NCBI RefSeq assembly: GCF_001042655.1 | Contig: NZ_AP012332.1 | Span: forward strand, 1,426,001 to 1,490,000 | DNA length: 64,000 nt | From: Gardnerella vaginalis ATCC 14018 = JCM 11026 | GTDB taxonomy: Bacteria > Actinomycetota > Actinomycetes > Actinomycetales > Bifidobacteriaceae | Reading direction: 5' to 3' | Shown: positions 1 to 9,952 of the stretch, piece after piece | Numbering within the stretch: the first letter of the stretch is position 1 | Layout of the letters: every line of letters starts with the position of its first letter | Notes under the pieces: generated by a model | The model's input: the letters and a program-made list of their open reading frames with translations, nothing else | Told to the model about the DNA's origin: nothing | Database searches by the model: none | Program-made: the position numbers and the translations under genes

Positions 1-8
1 TGAGTACA

Positions 9-464
9 TTACTCTTCGCTAACAGAGCCACCAGCAGCTTCAATCTTGGCCTTAGCAGATGCAGAAGCTTTAACTCCCTTAAGAGTCAAAGCAACCTTAA
101 GATCGCCATCACCCAAAACCTTAACTGGGTAACCATCACGCACAGCGCCCTTAACTACCAAATCAGCAACAGTAACTTCGCCACCATTTGGGAAGAGCTC
201 TTCGAGGGCTGCAACATTAACAACCTGGAACTCTTTCTTGAATGGGCTCTTAAAGCCACGAAGCTTAGGCAAACGCATGTAAAGTGGAAGCTGGCCGCCT
301 TCAAAGCCTGGACGAACTTGGTAACGCTTCTTCGTACCCTTATCGCCACGACCCGAAGTCTTACCCTTAGAGCCTTCACCACGACCCACGCGAATGCGAT
401 CCTTCTTAGCTCCTGGAGCTGGACGCAACGTGTGCATGTGCAACATTGGTTCTTCATTAGCCAT
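9..464 (-). CDS. rplO: 50S ribosomal protein L15
   Basis: 151 residues, usual length for L15, a late-assembling protein of the large subunit. The N-terminal third is the typical Gly/Arg/Lys-rich tail ([17 protein letters not shown]) that threads into 23S rRNA, followed by the globular domain. It starts 2 bases after the L30 stop and is the last gene of the spc cluster visible here; the genes that usually follow (secY, adk) would lie beyond the left edge of the window. Confidence 0.97.
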   Translation of the reverse strand: MANEEPMLHMHTLRPAPGAKKDRIRVGRGEGSKGKTSGRGDKGTKKRYQVRPGFEGGQLPLYMRLPKLRGFKSPFKKEFQVVNVAALEELFPNGGEVTVADLVVKGAVRDGYPVKVLGDGDLKVALTLKGVKASASAKAKIEAAGGSVSEE

Positions 465-466
465 AA

Positions 467-652
467 TCAGTCAACCTCCTCAACGCTCAGCAAGTGGCGA
501 ACGGCCATAACCAAGCCACGATTGACTGGATTGTCCTCGCGAACAACGCTCTGGCCAATCTTGTGAAGACCGAGAGTTTGAACGTTCGCGCGCTGACGCT
601 CGGTGGAATGAACCAAACCGTGCACCAGAGTGATCTTCAAGTTAGCCATCAC
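467..652 (-). CDS. rpmD: 50S ribosomal protein L30
   Basis: 61 residues, matching bacterial L30 in length and in its core ([21 protein letters not shown] then VMAVRHLL). L30 is a small peripheral protein of the large subunit. Its start overlaps the 3' end of rpsE by 4 bases, so translation is probably coupled. It sits in the normal S5-L30-L15 order. Confidence 0.96.
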   Translation of the reverse strand: MMANLKITLVHGLVHSTERQRANVQTLGLHKIGQSVVREDNPVNRGLVMAVRHLLSVEEVD

Positions 653-1377
653 TCACCATCCTTTGCTTGGGCAGCCTTAGCAGCCTGAGCTTCTTCACGA
701 GCCTTGCGAGCTTCGGCAATGCCTGCAGCGCGCTCACGAAGCAATGCGTCTGGTGCAACTTCCTCGAGAGAAAGTCCACGACGAGCGCAAATCTCCTCTG
801 GCTCTTCAAGCTTCTTCAAAGCATCCACAGTAGCGCGAACCACGTTAACAGCGGTTGCAGAGCCCATGGACTTGGTGAGGATATCGGTAATGCCAGCGCA
901 CTCCATAACAGCACGCACAGCGCCACCAGCAATTACACCAGTACCTGGAGCAGCTGGACGAAGCAAAACTGTGCCAGCAGCATCGTGACCCAACACAGGG
1001 TGGGTTACGGTACCACGAATACGTGGAACAGTGAACATATGCTTCTTAGCATCAAGCTGACCCTTAGCGATAGCTGCTGGAACTTCGCGAGACTTACCGT
1101 AGCCAACACCAACAGTGCCCTTACCGTCGCCAACAACAACAAGTGCTGCAAAGCTAAAGGTACGACCACCCTTGTGAGTCTTGGAAACACGGTTAATAGT
1201 AACTACGCGATCCAGAAGCTCTTCGCCGCGGTTTTCTTCACGACGGTTACGACGCTCTCCGCGCTTACCTTCGCCCTTAGAGCGACGGGAACGGCGATCG
1301 TCAGTACGCTCCTCGGCGGATGCCTGAGTGTTCTGAGTTTCTTCAGCCACTTGGGTTTCCTTTTCGTTATCGCTCAC
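649..1377 (-). CDS. rpsE: 30S ribosomal protein S5
   Basis: 242 residues, about 75 longer than the E. coli protein. The conserved S5 core (dsRBD-like domain from [19 protein letters not shown] near residue 53, then the [19 protein letters not shown] segment) is flanked by an Arg/Glu-rich N-terminal extension of about 50 residues and an Ala/Glu-rich C-terminal tail, both common in actinobacteria. S5 contributes to decoding fidelity in the small subunit. Its start overlaps the rplR stop as ATGA. Confidence 0.96.
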   Translation of the reverse strand: MSDNEKETQVAEETQNTQASAEERTDDRRSRRSKGEGKRGERRNRREENRGEELLDRVVTINRVSKTHKGGRTFSFAALVVVGDGKGTVGVGYGKSREVPAAIAKGQLDAKKHMFTVPRIRGTVTHPVLGHDAAGTVLLRPAAPGTGVIAGGAVRAVMECAGITDILTKSMGSATAVNVVRATVDALKKLEEPEEICARRGLSLEEVAPDALLRERAAGIAEARKAREEAQAAKAAQAKDGE

Positions 1378-1745
1378 AGTGCTAGACCTCCCTGACGGGC
1401 GCCTTCAGCTACTGCTGCGACGCGACCATGATACTTATTACCGCCACGATCGAAGATTACAGCGGTAATACCCGCTTCCTTCGCCTTGGCAGCGATTAAC
1501 TCGCCAACCTTGGTAGCAGCTTCAGTCTTCGTACCAGTAAAACCAGCGAAGTCAGAAGTCAAGGTGGAAGCGCTTACAAGGGTAAGACCCTTAGTGTCAT
1601 CCACAATCTGAGCAACCATGTGACGGTTAGAACGAGAAACTACCAAACGTGGGCGCTCTGGAGTGCCAGAAATGCGCTTACGAAGACGGGCGTGACGACG
1701 CAAACGCGCGACTTTGGTACCCTTACCGAAAATCTTAACGCTCAT
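1374..1745 (-). CDS. rplR: 50S ribosomal protein L18
   Basis: 123 residues from MSVKIFGKG. The open frame extends further upstream, but that part is the shadow of rplF, so the start is set at 1745, directly after the rplF stop. L18 binds 5S rRNA; the basic N-terminus ([20 protein letters not shown]) and the C-terminal [20 protein letters not shown] block are the family signatures. Its 3' end overlaps the rpsE start. Confidence 0.96.
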   Translation of the reverse strand: MSVKIFGKGTKVARLRRHARLRKRISGTPERPRLVVSRSNRHMVAQIVDDTKGLTLVSASTLTSDFAGFTGTKTEAATKVGELIAAKAKEAGITAVIFDRGGNKYHGRVAAVAEGARQGGLAL

Positions 1746-1746
1746 A

Positions 1747-2286
1747 TCACTTACCAGCCTTTCCAGCCTTGCGCAAAATACGCTCATCGCTGTACTTAAT
1801 GCCCTTACCCTTATAAGGTTCTGGAGCACGCAGCTTGCGAATGTTAGCGGCAGCCTGACCAACGGCCTGCTTGTCAGTACCCTTGACGATTACCTGATTT
1901 GCGTTTGGCAATTCAAACTCAATACCCTCAGGTGGCTGAACGGTAATAGTGTGAGAATATCCGAGTGAGAACTCAATGCCCTTACCCTTCATCACAGCAC
2001 GATAACCAGTTCCAACAATGTCCAAAGTCTTGGTGTAGCCTTCATGCACACCCTTAACCATGGACGCTACGATTGCACGAGCCAAACCGTGCTTTGCACG
2101 AGTTGGACGCAAATCATCAGCTGGGGTTAAAACGATCTTGCCATCAGCAACTTCAGCGGTAATACCTTCTGGAATTACATAGGAATCAGAACCCTTAGCG
2201 CCCTTAGCACTAAAGGACTGACCTTCAATCTTTACTTCCACGCCTGCAGGAATGTCGACGGGGAGCTTACCAATATGCGATGCCAT
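1747..2286 (-). CDS. rplF: 50S ribosomal protein L6
   Basis: 179 residues from [18 protein letters not shown], the canonical L6 N-terminus; a longer in-frame start upstream has no family support and would run into rpsH. A Shine-Dalgarno AAAGGAGAG lies just upstream. L6 has two related alpha/beta domains and sits near the factor-binding site of the large subunit. The C-terminal signature [14 protein letters not shown] is intact. Confidence 0.96.
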   Translation of the reverse strand: MASHIGKLPVDIPAGVEVKIEGQSFSAKGAKGSDSYVIPEGITAEVADGKIVLTPADDLRPTRAKHGLARAIVASMVKGVHEGYTKTLDIVGTGYRAVMKGKGIEFSLGYSHTITVQPPEGIEFELPNANQVIVKGTDKQAVGQAAANIRKLRAPEPYKGKGIKYSDERILRKAGKAGK

Positions 2287-2302
2287 TTTCAGCTCTCCTT
2301 TC

Positions 2303-2701
2303 TCACCATACGTAGGCGACGATTTCGCCGCCAATGCCTCTGTCGAGGCATTCCTTCTGAGTCAACAATCCCGAGCTGGTCGAGATAATAGCGATACCGA
2401 GACCACCAAGAGGCATAGGCAAAGAATCAGACTTTGCGTAACGACGCAAGCCTGGCTTAGAAATGCGCTTGATGCCCTGGATGGAACGCTGACCATTGGA
2501 GCCATACTTTAATGTGACTTCCAAAGTCTGTCCAACCTTGGCTTCCTTAGCAGCAAAGTCTTTAATATAGCCTTCACGCTTCAGAATCTCGGCGATATTC
2601 GCCTTGAACTTGGAGTACGGCATTTCCACGGTATCGTGCTTTGCCGCGCTCGCATTACGCAGACGTGTCAACATGTCTGCGATAGGATCTGTCATTGTCA
2701 T
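2303..2701 (-). CDS. rpsH: 30S ribosomal protein S8
   Basis: 132 residues, standard S8 length, with [17 protein letters not shown] at the N-terminus and the family signature near the C-terminus ([12 protein letters not shown]). S8 binds the central domain of 16S rRNA, and in E. coli it also represses the spc operon; whether this happens here cannot be read from the sequence. An 82-base gap separates it from rpsN upstream. Confidence 0.97.
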   Translation of the reverse strand: MTMTDPIADMLTRLRNASAAKHDTVEMPYSKFKANIAEILKREGYIKDFAAKEAKVGQTLEVTLKYGSNGQRSIQGIKRISKPGLRRYAKSDSLPMPLGGLGIAIISTSSGLLTQKECLDRGIGGEIVAYVW

Positions 2702-2783
2702 GTTGGGCTAACGCCCTTTCTCGCCGTGGTTTCCACCGCCTGTTTTAGTTATTCTTAAAGCAGTGGACCTTCAGCGTCGATAT

Positions 2784-2969
2784 TTACCAACTGGACTTCG
2801 TAACACCCGGCAACTCACCGCGATGTGCCTTTTCACGAAGGCATACACGGCACAGACCGAACTTGCGATACACGGAGTGAGGACGACCACAAACCTGGCA
2901 ACGCGTATAAGCGCGCACCTTGAACTTCGGCTTAGCGGCCGCCTTGTTTTTCAGAGCGGTTTTTGCCAT
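2784..2969 (-). CDS. rpsN: 30S ribosomal protein S14, zinc-binding type
   Basis: 61 residues from MAKTALKNK; the in-frame extension upstream is rplE shadow. Two CxxC pairs (RCQVCGRP and GLCRVCLRE) form the zinc knuckle of type Z S14. High-G+C actinobacteria often keep a second, zinc-free copy for zinc starvation, but none is visible here. It starts 2 bases after the L5 stop. Confidence 0.96.
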   Translation of the reverse strand: MAKTALKNKAAAKPKFKVRAYTRCQVCGRPHSVYRKFGLCRVCLREKAHRGELPGVTKSSW

Positions 2970-2970
2970 A

Positions 2971-3543
2971 TCAGTTCTCCTTGAATGGGAAACCGAGGTG
3001 CTTAAGTAGCGACTTCGCTTCCACATCGTCCTTGGTGGTGGTCACCACGGTGATGTCCATACCACGCTGATGATCAATCGAATCAGGATCAATCTCGTGG
3101 AACATTGACTGCTCCGTAAGACCAAAGTTATAGTTACCCTGACCGTCGAACTGGTTGCCATTAATACCACGGAAATCGCGGATACGTGGCAAAGCCAGAG
3201 TGAGCAAACGATCCAAGAATTCCCACATACGATCACCACGAAGAGTTACGTAAGCGCCAATAGCCTGACCTTCGCGCAAATGGAACTGCGCAACAGACTT
3301 CTTAGCCTTAGTAACCTTTGGCTTCTGACCAGTGATCAAAGTGAGATCCTTAATCGCACCTTCGATAAGCTTGGAATCGCGAGCTGCAGCGCCAACGCCC
3401 ATAGAGACGACGACCTTCTGCAAACGAGCCACCTGCATAGGATTAGTGTGGCCAAATTCCTTTTCCAAAGCTGGAACGATTTGATCATTGTATTGCTGCT
3501 TTAAGCGCGGAGTTGCCGGCGCCTCAACTGTAGTATCGGTCAT
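2971..3543 (-). CDS. rplE: 50S ribosomal protein L5
   Basis: 190 residues, with the L5 signatures ([20 protein letters not shown], and the [23 protein letters not shown] segment read in two parts) and the expected C-terminal [17 protein letters not shown]5 binds 5S rRNA with L18 and contacts the P-site tRNA. The start codon overlaps the rplX stop as ATGA, which suggests translational coupling. Confidence 0.97.
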   Translation of the reverse strand: MTDTTVEAPATPRLKQQYNDQIVPALEKEFGHTNPMQVARLQKVVVSMGVGAAARDSKLIEGAIKDLTLITGQKPKVTKAKKSVAQFHLREGQAIGAYVTLRGDRMWEFLDRLLTLALPRIRDFRGINGNQFDGQGNYNFGLTEQSMFHEIDPDSIDHQRGMDITVVTTTKDDVEAKSLLKHLGFPFKEN

Positions 3544-3875
3544 GCCAGCTCCTTTCCGGACTTCTTAGCTACACGCACGCGCACGGTCTTTACTTTGCCG
3601 TCGCGAGCTTCTTGCTTAACAATCACGCCCACGCGGGTTGGTTGCTTGGTCTCTGGGTCAATCACCATAACGTTAGAACGGTGAATTGGAGCCTCAACAG
3701 AGACGATGCCTGCCTGCTGACCCTGCTGGGTAGCACGCACATGCTTCTTAACAACCTGAACACCCTCGACGATCAAACGGTCTTCGGCGAGTACACGAAG
3801 TACTTTGCCTTCCTTACCGCGATCCTTGCCGCGGATAACCTTTACCTGGTCGCCGGACTTAATCTTGGCTACCAT
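3540..3875 (-). CDS. rplX: 50S ribosomal protein L24
   Basis: 111 residues. The KOW motif lies at the N-terminus ([20 protein letters not shown]). L24 initiates assembly of the large subunit by binding the 5' part of 23S rRNA. A strong Shine-Dalgarno GGAGGTGATC precedes the ATG and overlaps the end of rplN one base upstream. Confidence 0.97.
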   Translation of the reverse strand: MVAKIKSGDQVKVIRGKDRGKEGKVLRVLAEDRLIVEGVQVVKKHVRATQQGQQAGIVSVEAPIHRSNVMVIDPETKQPTRVGVIVKQEARDGKVKTVRVRVAKKSGKELA

Positions 3876-3876
3876 C

Positions 3877-4245
3877 TCAGATCACCTCCGGGGCGAGGGA
3901 CACAATCTTCATGAAGCGCTTATCACGCAATTCACGACCGACTGGTCCAAAGATACGAGTGCCCTTTGGTTCACGGCCAGAGCCGAGAATAACAGCGGCG
4001 TTCTCGTCGAACTTAATATAGGAACCATCAACACGACGATGTTCCTTGACAGTACGGACGACGACAGCCTTAACTACGTCGCCTTTCTTGACCGACCCGC
4101 CAGGAATAGCATCCTTAACGGAGGCGACGATGATGTCGCCGATGCCGGCATAGCGTCGCTTCGATCCACCGAGCACGCGGATGGCAAGCAATTCCTTAGC
4201 ACCCGTGTTGTCGGCGACATGAAGCCGCGTTTCCTGCTGAATCAT
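3877..4245 (-). CDS. rplN: 50S ribosomal protein L14
   Basis: 122 residues, exact family length, starting [18 protein letters not shown] and ending with [10 protein letters not shown]14 forms part of an intersubunit bridge. In E. coli this gene opens the spc operon; here it is preceded by a 90-base gap holding a hairpin, so a transcription or processing boundary may survive at the same place. Confidence 0.97.
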   Translation of the reverse strand: MIQQETRLHVADNTGAKELLAIRVLGGSKRRYAGIGDIIVASVKDAIPGGSVKKGDVVKAVVVRTVKEHRRVDGSYIKFDENAAVILGSGREPKGTRIFGPVGRELRDKRFMKIVSLAPEVI

Positions 4246-4273
4246 TGATTCTCCTTAGTCGAGCTGGTTCTCC

Positions 4274-4318
4274 CCGCTCACCCGTACCTACTAAACAACA
4301 GGCACAGGTGAAGCGCGG
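4274..4318 (-). other. Hairpin in the rplN-rpsQ gap
   Basis: In the only sizeable gap between the S10 half and the spc half, an imperfect inverted repeat pairs CCGCTCACCCGTACCT (4274-4289) with AGG..AGGTGAAGCGCGG (4300-4318), with a single bulge and a loop of about 10. No T-run follows on the minus strand, so a processing, attenuation or regulatory hairpin is more likely than a simple terminator. Confidence 0.5.
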
Positions 4319-4335
4319 AGCCTTGCTGAACTTGT

Positions 4336-4602
4336 TTACTTGGCGCGCTCGATAATCGAGTCGAGACGCCAACGCTTGGTCTTGCTCAAAGGCCGAGTTT
4401 CCATGATACTCACGAGATCGCCAATATGCGCCTCATTGTGTTCATCATGTGCCTTGACCTTGCGTGTGGAGCGGACGACTTTACCGTAAAGTGGGTGTGT
4501 CGAACGCTGCTCCAGCTCCACGGCAATTGTCTTGTCCATGGCCTCGGACACGACGTAGCCGCGACGAACCTTGCGGAAGTTGCGCTCTTGGTTCTCAGCC
4601 AT
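4336..4602 (-). CDS. rpsQ: 30S ribosomal protein S17
   Basis: 88 residues with the OB-fold core of S17 ([20 protein letters not shown], later MKTKRW-like segment [13 protein letters not shown]). S17 is an early 16S rRNA-binding protein. It follows rpmC with a 2-base gap and is the last gene of the S10 half of the cluster in the E. coli arrangement. Confidence 0.97.
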   Translation of the reverse strand: MAENQERNFRKVRRGYVVSEAMDKTIAVELEQRSTHPLYGKVVRSTRKVKAHDEHNEAHIGDLVSIMETRPLSKTKRWRLDSIIERAK

Positions 4603-4604
4603 GC

Positions 4605-4856
4605 TTACTTCTCCTTGACCTCAGTGGCGCCAGGCTCTTGGCTGATGCCGAGTTCACGCTCACGCAGGATAGTATACATCCTGGCTATGTCGTGCTTGAC
4701 CGCCTTGAGGCGAGCGCTGTTTTCGAGTTGACCAGTTGCTGCCTGGAAGCGCAAGTTAAAAAGCTCTTCCTTAGACTTCTTTAAGAAGCCTTCGATTTCA
4801 GCATTAGTCTTCTCGTTTAAATTCTTGATGGTGTAGTCTGCAGTTCCGACTGGCAT
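4605..4856 (-). CDS. rpmC: 50S ribosomal protein L29
   Basis: 83 residues; L29 is a two-helix protein near the exit tunnel. The core [20 protein letters not shown] and [15 protein letters not shown] are diagnostic. A short acidic C-terminal tail (GATEVKEK) follows, as in other actinobacteria. Its start overlaps the rplP stop as ATGA. Confidence 0.96.
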   Translation of the reverse strand: MPVGTADYTIKNLNEKTNAEIEGFLKKSKEELFNLRFQAATGQLENSARLKAVKHDIARMYTILRERELGISQEPGATEVKEK

Positions 4857-5275
4857 CAGATGTCACCGCCTTCACGCGCAATAACACGGCATTTCATTGG
4901 GAGCTTGTCGATAGCGCGGCGCAAAGCCTCGCGAGCGACGTCCTCAGAAACACCACCGATCTCGAACATTACACGACCTGGATGGATGTTAGCAATCCAG
5001 AATTCTGGAGCGCCTTTACCGGAACCCATTCGTGCACCAAGCGGGTGCTTGGTTAATGGACGATCAGGGAAAACCGTAATCCACACGCGACCACCACGCT
5101 TAATATAGCGGGTCATTGCGATACGGGCTGCCTCGATCTGACGGTTAGTGATGTACGCCGGAGCCAGCGCCTGAATACCGAAATCGCCGAAAGCGATAGC
5201 GGTTCCACCCTTAGACATGCCGCTACGGGTAGGACGGTGCTGCTTGCGATATTTAGTCCTTTTTGGGATAAGCAT
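4856..5275 (-). CDS. rplP: 50S ribosomal protein L16
   Basis: 139 residues from [15 protein letters not shown], the invariant L16 N-terminus. The frame is open upstream through the end of rpsC, but that extension is shadow. L16 lines the A-site cleft and is needed for peptidyl transfer. [19 protein letters not shown], the basic loop, is intact. It starts 4 bases after the rpsC stop. Confidence 0.97.
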   Translation of the reverse strand: MLIPKRTKYRKQHRPTRSGMSKGGTAIAFGDFGIQALAPAYITNRQIEAARIAMTRYIKRGGRVWITVFPDRPLTKHPLGARMGSGKGAPEFWIANIHPGRVMFEIGGVSEDVAREALRRAIDKLPMKCRVIAREGGDI

Positions 5276-5279
5276 CTGC

Positions 5280-6095
5280 TCACTCCTTCGTTTCCGTTGC
5301 GGCAGGAGCTTCAGCAGCTGCAGCTGCAGCTGGCTTCTCAGCCTGTGCTTCGGCAGCCTTCTGCTGGTTGGCAGAGCGTGCGCCACGACGTGGACGACGA
5401 TCGCCACGGCGACCTTCACGCTTACCCTGCTGGGCCTGCTGCTCTTCGAACTCACGCTCGGTCATATCACCCTTATAAATCCATACCTTTACGCCGATAC
5501 GGCCGTAGGTAGTCTTAGCTTCAAAGAAGCCGTAATCAATAAGGGCACGCAGGGTCTGCAGTGGAACGCGACCCTCACGATAGAACTCAGAACGGCTCAT
5601 TTCGGCGCCACCAAGACGACCAGAGAGCTTAATACGGATACCCTTTGCACCTGCGCGCATTGCATCCTGCTGTGCTTTACGCATAGCGCGACGGAATGTA
5701 ACGCGATTGGTTAACTGTTCCGCAATTCCCTGAGCAACCAATTGAGCGTCAAGTGCAGCATTCTTCACTTCGAAAATGTTGAGCTGTACTTGCTTACCAG
5801 TGAGCTTCTCAAGCTTTGCACGAACACGCTCGGCTTCTGCGCCACGACGACCGATAATAATACCTGGACGAGCGGTGTGAATATCAACACGAACGCGGTC
5901 ACGAGTACGCTCGATAACGATGCGGGACACGCCTGCACGTTCGAGGTCATGGCTCATTTCCTTGCGAATCTTGTCATCCTCAAGGACGAAGTCACGGTAA
6001 CGCTCGCCGGCTTTAGTAGAATCAGAGAACCACCTAGAGCGATGATTCTCGGTAATGCCCAGGCGATAGCCGAAAGGATTGATCTTCTGACCCAT
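5280..6095 (-). CDS. rpsC: 30S ribosomal protein S3
   Basis: 271 residues. It begins [15 protein letters not shown], has the KH motif [15 protein letters not shown] around residues 78-92, and the C-terminal S3 signature [13 protein letters not shown]. After about residue 215 there is an Arg-rich then Ala/Glu-rich tail that lengthens the protein relative to E. coli (233), as in bifidobacteria. S3 lies at the mRNA entry channel. Confidence 0.97.
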   Translation of the reverse strand: MGQKINPFGYRLGITENHRSRWFSDSTKAGERYRDFVLEDDKIRKEMSHDLERAGVSRIVIERTRDRVRVDIHTARPGIIIGRRGAEAERVRAKLEKLTGKQVQLNIFEVKNAALDAQLVAQGIAEQLTNRVTFRRAMRKAQQDAMRAGAKGIRIKLSGRLGGAEMSRSEFYREGRVPLQTLRALIDYGFFEAKTTYGRIGVKVWIYKGDMTEREFEEQQAQQGKREGRRGDRRPRRGARSANQQKAAEAQAEKPAAAAAAEAPAATETKE

Positions 6096-6097
6096 CT

Positions 6098-6457
6098 TTA
6101 GCGATCCCCTTCCTTAAGCGAGACGATAACAGTGATATGGCTTGTGCGCTTGTTAATGCGCGCAGCGCGACCTTGTGCACGAGCGCGGAAACGCTTAAGC
6201 GTTACACCCTCATCCACATAGGTTTCCTTGATGACCAAGTCTTGCTCACGGAATGGTTCTCCAGCCTTTTCAGCCTTAACGCGAGCGTTAGCGATCGCGC
6301 TTTCAAGAACCTTACGCACTGGTAAAGATGCGTCCTGAGGAGCAAACTTCAAAATGGTAATAGCTTCGCTTGCACGCTTGCCTCGGATGAGGTCGACCAT
6401 GCGGCGAGCCTTGCGCGGCGTCACACGTACGTGACGAGCGATTGCTTTAGCTTCCAT
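6098..6457 (-). CDS. rplV: 50S ribosomal protein L22
   Basis: 119 residues. [20 protein letters not shown] at the N-terminus and the beta-hairpin region near the C-terminus ([19 protein letters not shown]) identify L22. The hairpin lines the exit tunnel and is the known site of macrolide-resistance changes; nothing abnormal is visible in it. Confidence 0.97.
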   Translation of the reverse strand: MEAKAIARHVRVTPRKARRMVDLIRGKRASEAITILKFAPQDASLPVRKVLESAIANARVKAEKAGEPFREQDLVIKETYVDEGVTLKRFRARAQGRAARINKRTSHITVIVSLKEGDR

Positions 6458-6473
6458 GTGTCCTAACTCTCCT

Positions 6474-6752
6474 TTAGCGGCGTGCTTTCTTGTCGTCCTT
6501 CACATGACCCTTGAAGGTCTTGGTTGGGGCGAATTCACCGAGCTTATGACCAACCATTGCTTCGGTAACGAATACCGGCACATGCTTGCGGCCATCGTGT
6601 ACGGCAAAGGTGTGTCCAATGAAATCAGGAGTGATCATCGAACGACGCGACCACGTCTTGATGACGTTATGCGTGCCCTTGTCGTTTTGTTCGTCGACTT
6701 TCTTCTGTAAGTGGGCGTCGACGAAAGGGCCCTTCTTGATGCTACGAGTCAT
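6474..6752 (-). CDS. rpsS: 30S ribosomal protein S19
   Basis: 92 residues. [15 protein letters not shown] and the signature [19 protein letters not shown] followed by MVGHKLGEF are the invariant S19 blocks. S19 forms the head of the small subunit with S13. A 15-base gap separates it from rplB. Confidence 0.98.
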   Translation of the reverse strand: MTRSIKKGPFVDAHLQKKVDEQNDKGTHNVIKTWSRRSMITPDFIGHTFAVHDGRKHVPVFVTEAMVGHKLGEFAPTKTFKGHVKDDKKARR

Positions 6753-6767
6753 CTGTTCGACACTCCC

Positions 6768-7598
6768 TTACTTGCGGTTCTTACCATTCGGACGACGACG
6801 AACAATCATCTTGTTCGAAGCCTTCTTCGGACGGCGGGTACGAACCTCGCCCTTGCCCCATGGAGAAACAGGTGGTTTACCACCACGGGTACGACCACCA
6901 TGAGGGTGATCAACAGGGTTCATAGATTCGCCTCGGGTGATTGGCCTGCGACCAAGCCAACGAGCACGACCTGCCTTACCAAGCTCGATATTAGCGTGGT
7001 CAGAGTTGCCAACCTCGCCGATTGTAGCGCGGCAACGAGCGTCCACGTTACGAATTTCGCCAGATGGCATACGCAACTGAGCGTAAGCGCCATCCTTAGC
7101 TACGAGCTGAACGGCAGCACCTGCGGAGCGTGCAATCTTTGCGCCACCAAGTGGACGAAGCTCAATTGCGTGCACCACGGTACCAGTTGGGATGTTCTTA
7201 AGAGGCAAGTTGTTGCCTGGCTTAATATCAGCCTGAGCGCCAGTCTCAATAACATCTCCCTGGGAAATGCCTTCAGGAGCGATAATGTAGCGCTTCTCAC
7301 CATCTGCATAATGCAACAATGCGATGCGAGCGGAACGATTAGGGTCATACTCAATATGAGCAACCTTTGCTGGCACGCCATCCTTGTCCCAACGCTTAAA
7401 ATCGATGAGACGATACTGACGCTTGTGTCCGCCGCCGCGATGGCGGGAAGTCATGCGACCGTAAGAGTTACGACCGCCAGTTTTGCTGAGTTTGCGTACC
7501 AACGACTTTTCAGGAGTGGAACGCGTAATCTCGGAGAAGTCCGAAACGGATGCGTTACGACGTCCTGCAGTCGTAGGCTTATAAACGCGGATAGCCAT
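6768..7598 (-). CDS. rplB: 50S ribosomal protein L2
   Basis: 276 residues, typical L2 length, with [28 protein letters not shown] [16 protein letters not shown] and the C-terminal [20 protein letters not shown] block, which carries the histidine required for peptidyl transferase assembly. It is one of the largest 23S rRNA-binding proteins. It is preceded by a 34-base gap after rplW. Confidence 0.98.
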   Translation of the reverse strand: MAIRVYKPTTAGRRNASVSDFSEITRSTPEKSLVRKLSKTGGRNSYGRMTSRHRGGGHKRQYRLIDFKRWDKDGVPAKVAHIEYDPNRSARIALLHYADGEKRYIIAPEGISQGDVIETGAQADIKPGNNLPLKNIPTGTVVHAIELRPLGGAKIARSAGAAVQLVAKDGAYAQLRMPSGEIRNVDARCRATIGEVGNSDHANIELGKAGRARWLGRRPITRGESMNPVDHPHGGRTRGGKPPVSPWGKGEVRTRRPKKASNKMIVRRRPNGKNRK

Positions 7599-7632
7599 AA
7601 TGTAGTATTCCTTTACTTTTCTCGGCTAGCCT

Positions 7633-7929
7633 TCAGTTACCAAAGATATCGATTGTCTGGCCCTGTGCCACGGTGACAATAGCACGCTTCTGATTCACAC
7701 GACGACCGAAGCCGGTGCGAGAGCGCTTAAGCTTGCCAGCGCGATTCAAGGTGTTAACATTCGTTACCTTGACTTTGAAGATTTCTTCGATAGCCTGCTT
7801 GATCTGAACCTTGTTAGCATTTGGAGCTACCACGAAGGTGTACTGACCACGATCGGAAGCTGCATAGCTTTTTTCAGAAACAACTGGCTTTAAAATGATG
7901 TCATGTGCTGGGTTATGGACTGCGACCAT
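7633..7929 (-). CDS. rplW: 50S ribosomal protein L23
   Basis: 98 residues with the L23 core ([13 protein letters not shown], then [21 protein letters not shown] helix [20 protein letters not shown]). L23 sits at the exit of the tunnel and docks trigger factor and SRP. It starts 5 bases after the rplD stop. Confidence 0.97.
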   Translation of the reverse strand: MVAVHNPAHDIILKPVVSEKSYAASDRGQYTFVVAPNANKVQIKQAIEEIFKVKVTNVNTLNRAGKLKRSRTGFGRRVNQKRAIVTVAQGQTIDIFGN

Positions 7930-7934
7930 TTAAA

Positions 7935-8600
7935 TCAGGCCTCCTTAACTTCAGGCTCGGTCTTAGCTGCAACGAAGGCTTCGAAACCTTCCTTGGAGAA
8001 GACTACGTACTGAGCGGTGATGACATCGTAGGTGTTGAGCTGATCAGCGAAGATCACATGCACCGTTGGAATGTTACGAACAGACATCCACTCATTGATG
8101 TTTTCACGAGAGAGAACAACAGTGGTGAACTGATCCTTAGTTACTGGTGTAAGTGCTGCAACTGCTGCTTTGGTGGATGGAACATCCTTAATACCAAAGT
8201 CCACAACTGCAATGCGACCAGCATTTGCACGATCCGAAAGAGCATAACGAAGAGCAGCTGCCTTCATCTTCTTTGGAGTACGCTGATCATACTTGCGAGG
8301 AACTGGACCATGTACAACACCACCATGCACCCACTGTGGAGCACGAATGGAGCCTTGACGAGCACGTCCGGTGCCCTTCTGCTTCCATGGCTTCTTACCG
8401 CCGCCAGATACATTAGCGCGATTCTTAACCGCGTGAGTACCCTGTCGAGCAGCAGCAAGCTGAGCAATAACGACCTGATGAACCAATGGACCGTGAGCCA
8501 AAACGTCTTCGTTGGAGATGCCGAAAATCTCAGCAGGAGCTTCAACAGTTCCGTTTGCATTGCCCTTGGTGTCAGTTACGTTCAGAGTTACGTTTGCCAT
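7935..8600 (-). CDS. rplD: 50S ribosomal protein L4
   Basis: 221 residues. The conserved loop GGGKKPWKQKGTGRARQGS (about residues 69-87) reaches the tunnel wall. In E. coli L4 also represses its own operon through the S10 leader. Here a leader of about 150 bases lies upstream of rpsJ, so regulation is possible but not shown. It starts 5 bases after rplC. Confidence 0.97.
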   Translation of the reverse strand: MANVTLNVTDTKGNANGTVEAPAEIFGISNEDVLAHGPLVHQVVIAQLAAARQGTHAVKNRANVSGGGKKPWKQKGTGRARQGSIRAPQWVHGGVVHGPVPRKYDQRTPKKMKAAALRYALSDRANAGRIAVVDFGIKDVPSTKAAVAALTPVTKDQFTTVVLSRENINEWMSVRNIPTVHVIFADQLNTYDVITAQYVVFSKEGFEAFVAAKTEPEVKEA

Positions 8601-8605
8601 TTAAA

Positions 8606-9256
8606 TCAGGCTCCCTTCACTGCCGAACGGACGAGAACGATAGCACCTTTAGGTCCTGGAATAGCACCCTTAATAGCTAAAATACCGTTCTCAACATCCG
8701 AAGAAACGATTGTGAGGTTGAGCGCAGTAGAAGTCACATGACCCATGCGACCAGCCATACGCTTGCCCTTCAAAATGCGGCTTGGAGTTGCACATGCGCC
8801 CACAGAACCTGGACGACGTTCATTCTTGTGCGAGCCGTGAGTACGACGGTAAGACTTGAAGCCCCAACGCTTGATTGTGCCAGCAAAGCCTTTACCCTTT
8901 GTAGTACCCGTTACGTCGACTTCGGCACCTTCAGCAAATACTTCAGCGGTCAATTCTTGACCTGGCTTGTAATCTGCTGCATTTTCAGTGCGCACCTCAG
9001 CGAGGTGACGACGAGGAGTCACGCCAGCCTTTGCAAAGTGACCAGCCAATGGCTTGGTGACCTTGGTAGGATCAATCTGGCCATAACCGAGCTGTACGGC
9101 GCAATAACCGTCAGTTTCTTCGGTCTTAACAGCGGTAACTACGTTAGTAGCGACCTCAACCAGAGTTACGGGGACAAAAAGGCCGTTTTCATCCCAAACC
9201 TGGCTCATGCCCAGCTTACGGCCGAGCAAAGCAGTGCGATTCTTATTTTGCGACAT
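8606..9256 (-). CDS. rplC: 50S ribosomal protein L3
   Basis: 216 residues. [17 protein letters not shown] at the N-terminus and the L3 signature [20 protein letters not shown] with the histidine-rich [13 protein letters not shown] loop are all present. L3 reaches toward the peptidyl transferase centre and starts 50S assembly. A 15-base gap separates it from rpsJ. Confidence 0.98.
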   Translation of the reverse strand: MSQNKNRTALLGRKLGMSQVWDENGLFVPVTLVEVATNVVTAVKTEETDGYCAVQLGYGQIDPTKVTKPLAGHFAKAGVTPRRHLAEVRTENAADYKPGQELTAEVFAEGAEVDVTGTTKGKGFAGTIKRWGFKSYRRTHGSHKNERRPGSVGACATPSRILKGKRMAGRMGHVTSTALNLTIVSSDVENGILAIKGAIPGPKGAIVLVRSAVKGA

Positions 9257-9271
9257 TATTTACCCCCCTTC

Positions 9272-9580
9272 CTACAGCTTAATCTCGATATTTACATCCG
9301 CAGGCAGGTCAATGTGCATCAAAGAATCCACAGCCTTTGGCGTTGGATCAACGATGTCAATGAGGCGCTTATGAGTGCGCATCTCGAAATGCTCGCGAGA
9401 ATCCTTATATTTGTGAGGAGAACGGATAACAACAAACACGTTCTTCTCGGTCGGCAGAGGAACCGGACCCACTACTGTGGCGCCCGCGTTCGTCACCGTC
9501 TCGACGATTTTCTTCGCCGATTGGTCGATGACCTCATGGTCATAGGACTTAAGCCTGATGCGGATTTTCTGTCCCGCCAT
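9272..9580 (-). CDS. rpsJ: 30S ribosomal protein S10
   Basis: 102 residues with the family signature [21 protein letters not shown]10 forms part of the small-subunit head and, as NusE, takes part in antitermination. As the first gene of the cluster it defines the transcript start region; a possible promoter lies about 155 bases upstream. Everything from here to the left edge runs in one direction with short gaps or overlaps. Confidence 0.98.
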   Translation of the reverse strand: MAGQKIRIRLKSYDHEVIDQSAKKIVETVTNAGATVVGPVPLPTEKNVFVVIRSPHKYKDSREHFEMRTHKRLIDIVDPTPKAVDSLMHIDLPADVNIEIKL

Positions 9581-9736
9581 TGCCGTCCGCCCTTTCTAGC
9601 GATTCGTTTACTGTTTACCAACCTGTATTAAAGGGCACCGGGAGAATAGACACTAAAGGTCATTCCACATCAGTGCGCAGCCTACAAAAATCAACAAAAA
9701 TTGCGATTTCTGTTTCTGCGCTCGCTTTTTTGAATT

Positions 9737-9764
9737 ACAATATGCGAGCCTTAAAAACAGGCAA
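9737..9764 (-). promoter_or_regulatory. Possible S10 operon promoter
   Basis: Read on the minus strand, TTGCCT (9759-9764) and TATTGT (9737-9742) are separated by 16 bases. This would give a leader of roughly 150 bases ahead of rpsJ. Match quality is modest, and the placement is mainly supported by being in the only suitable gap upstream of the cluster. Confidence 0.35.
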
Positions 9765-9823
9765 CTAAGTAATTAAACCATCAACCTTGGATTAACAAAA
9801 ATCGGGCGTGTCGGCTATTTTCC

Positions 9824-9869
9824 AACGAAAAATGGCAGAAAACTACAGCTAGTGCAGCCTCTGCCATTT
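9824..9869 (-). terminator. adhE transcription terminator
   Basis: On the minus strand AAATGGCAGA (from 9860-9869) pairs with TCTGCCATTT (9830-9839) around a 20-base loop and is followed by TTTT then CGTT. It lies about 80 bases after the adhE stop, beyond the 23-base repeats. Confidence 0.65.
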
Positions 9870-9883
9870 GCAACTAAATATAC

Positions 9884-9952
9884 AATAATTATTCAATAAT
9901 CATCTAAATAATCATTCGAAAATCACTTAAATAATTATTCAATAATCACTTA
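9884..9952. repeat. Three tandem 23-bp repeats at the adhE 3' end
   Basis: Units start at 9884, 9907 and 9930 and read AATAATTATTCAATAATCA plus a variable TCTA or CTTA end. Unit 2 differs at three or four positions; units 1 and 3 are nearly the same. The third unit overlaps the last codons and stop of adhE, so the array lies between the stop and the terminator and would be in the 3' UTR. Confidence 0.8.

Larger units (their letters stand above)
9581..9945. other. Gene-free stretch between rpsJ and adhE
   Basis: 365 bases without a credible gene. It holds the rpsJ leader with a possible promoter at 9737-9764, the adhE terminator at 9824-9869 and a run of three 23-base repeats at 9884-9952. 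The short open frame on the plus strand at 9580-9768 has no start context or family resemblance. Confidence 0.7.

Noticed and set aside
667..1395. Long plus-strand open frames opposite rpsE, rplB, rplD and rplC (for example 667-1395, 6711-7676, 7905-8741, 8738-9631)
   Set aside because: They are mirror frames of highly biased ribosomal genes; the translations are low complexity and lack family features.
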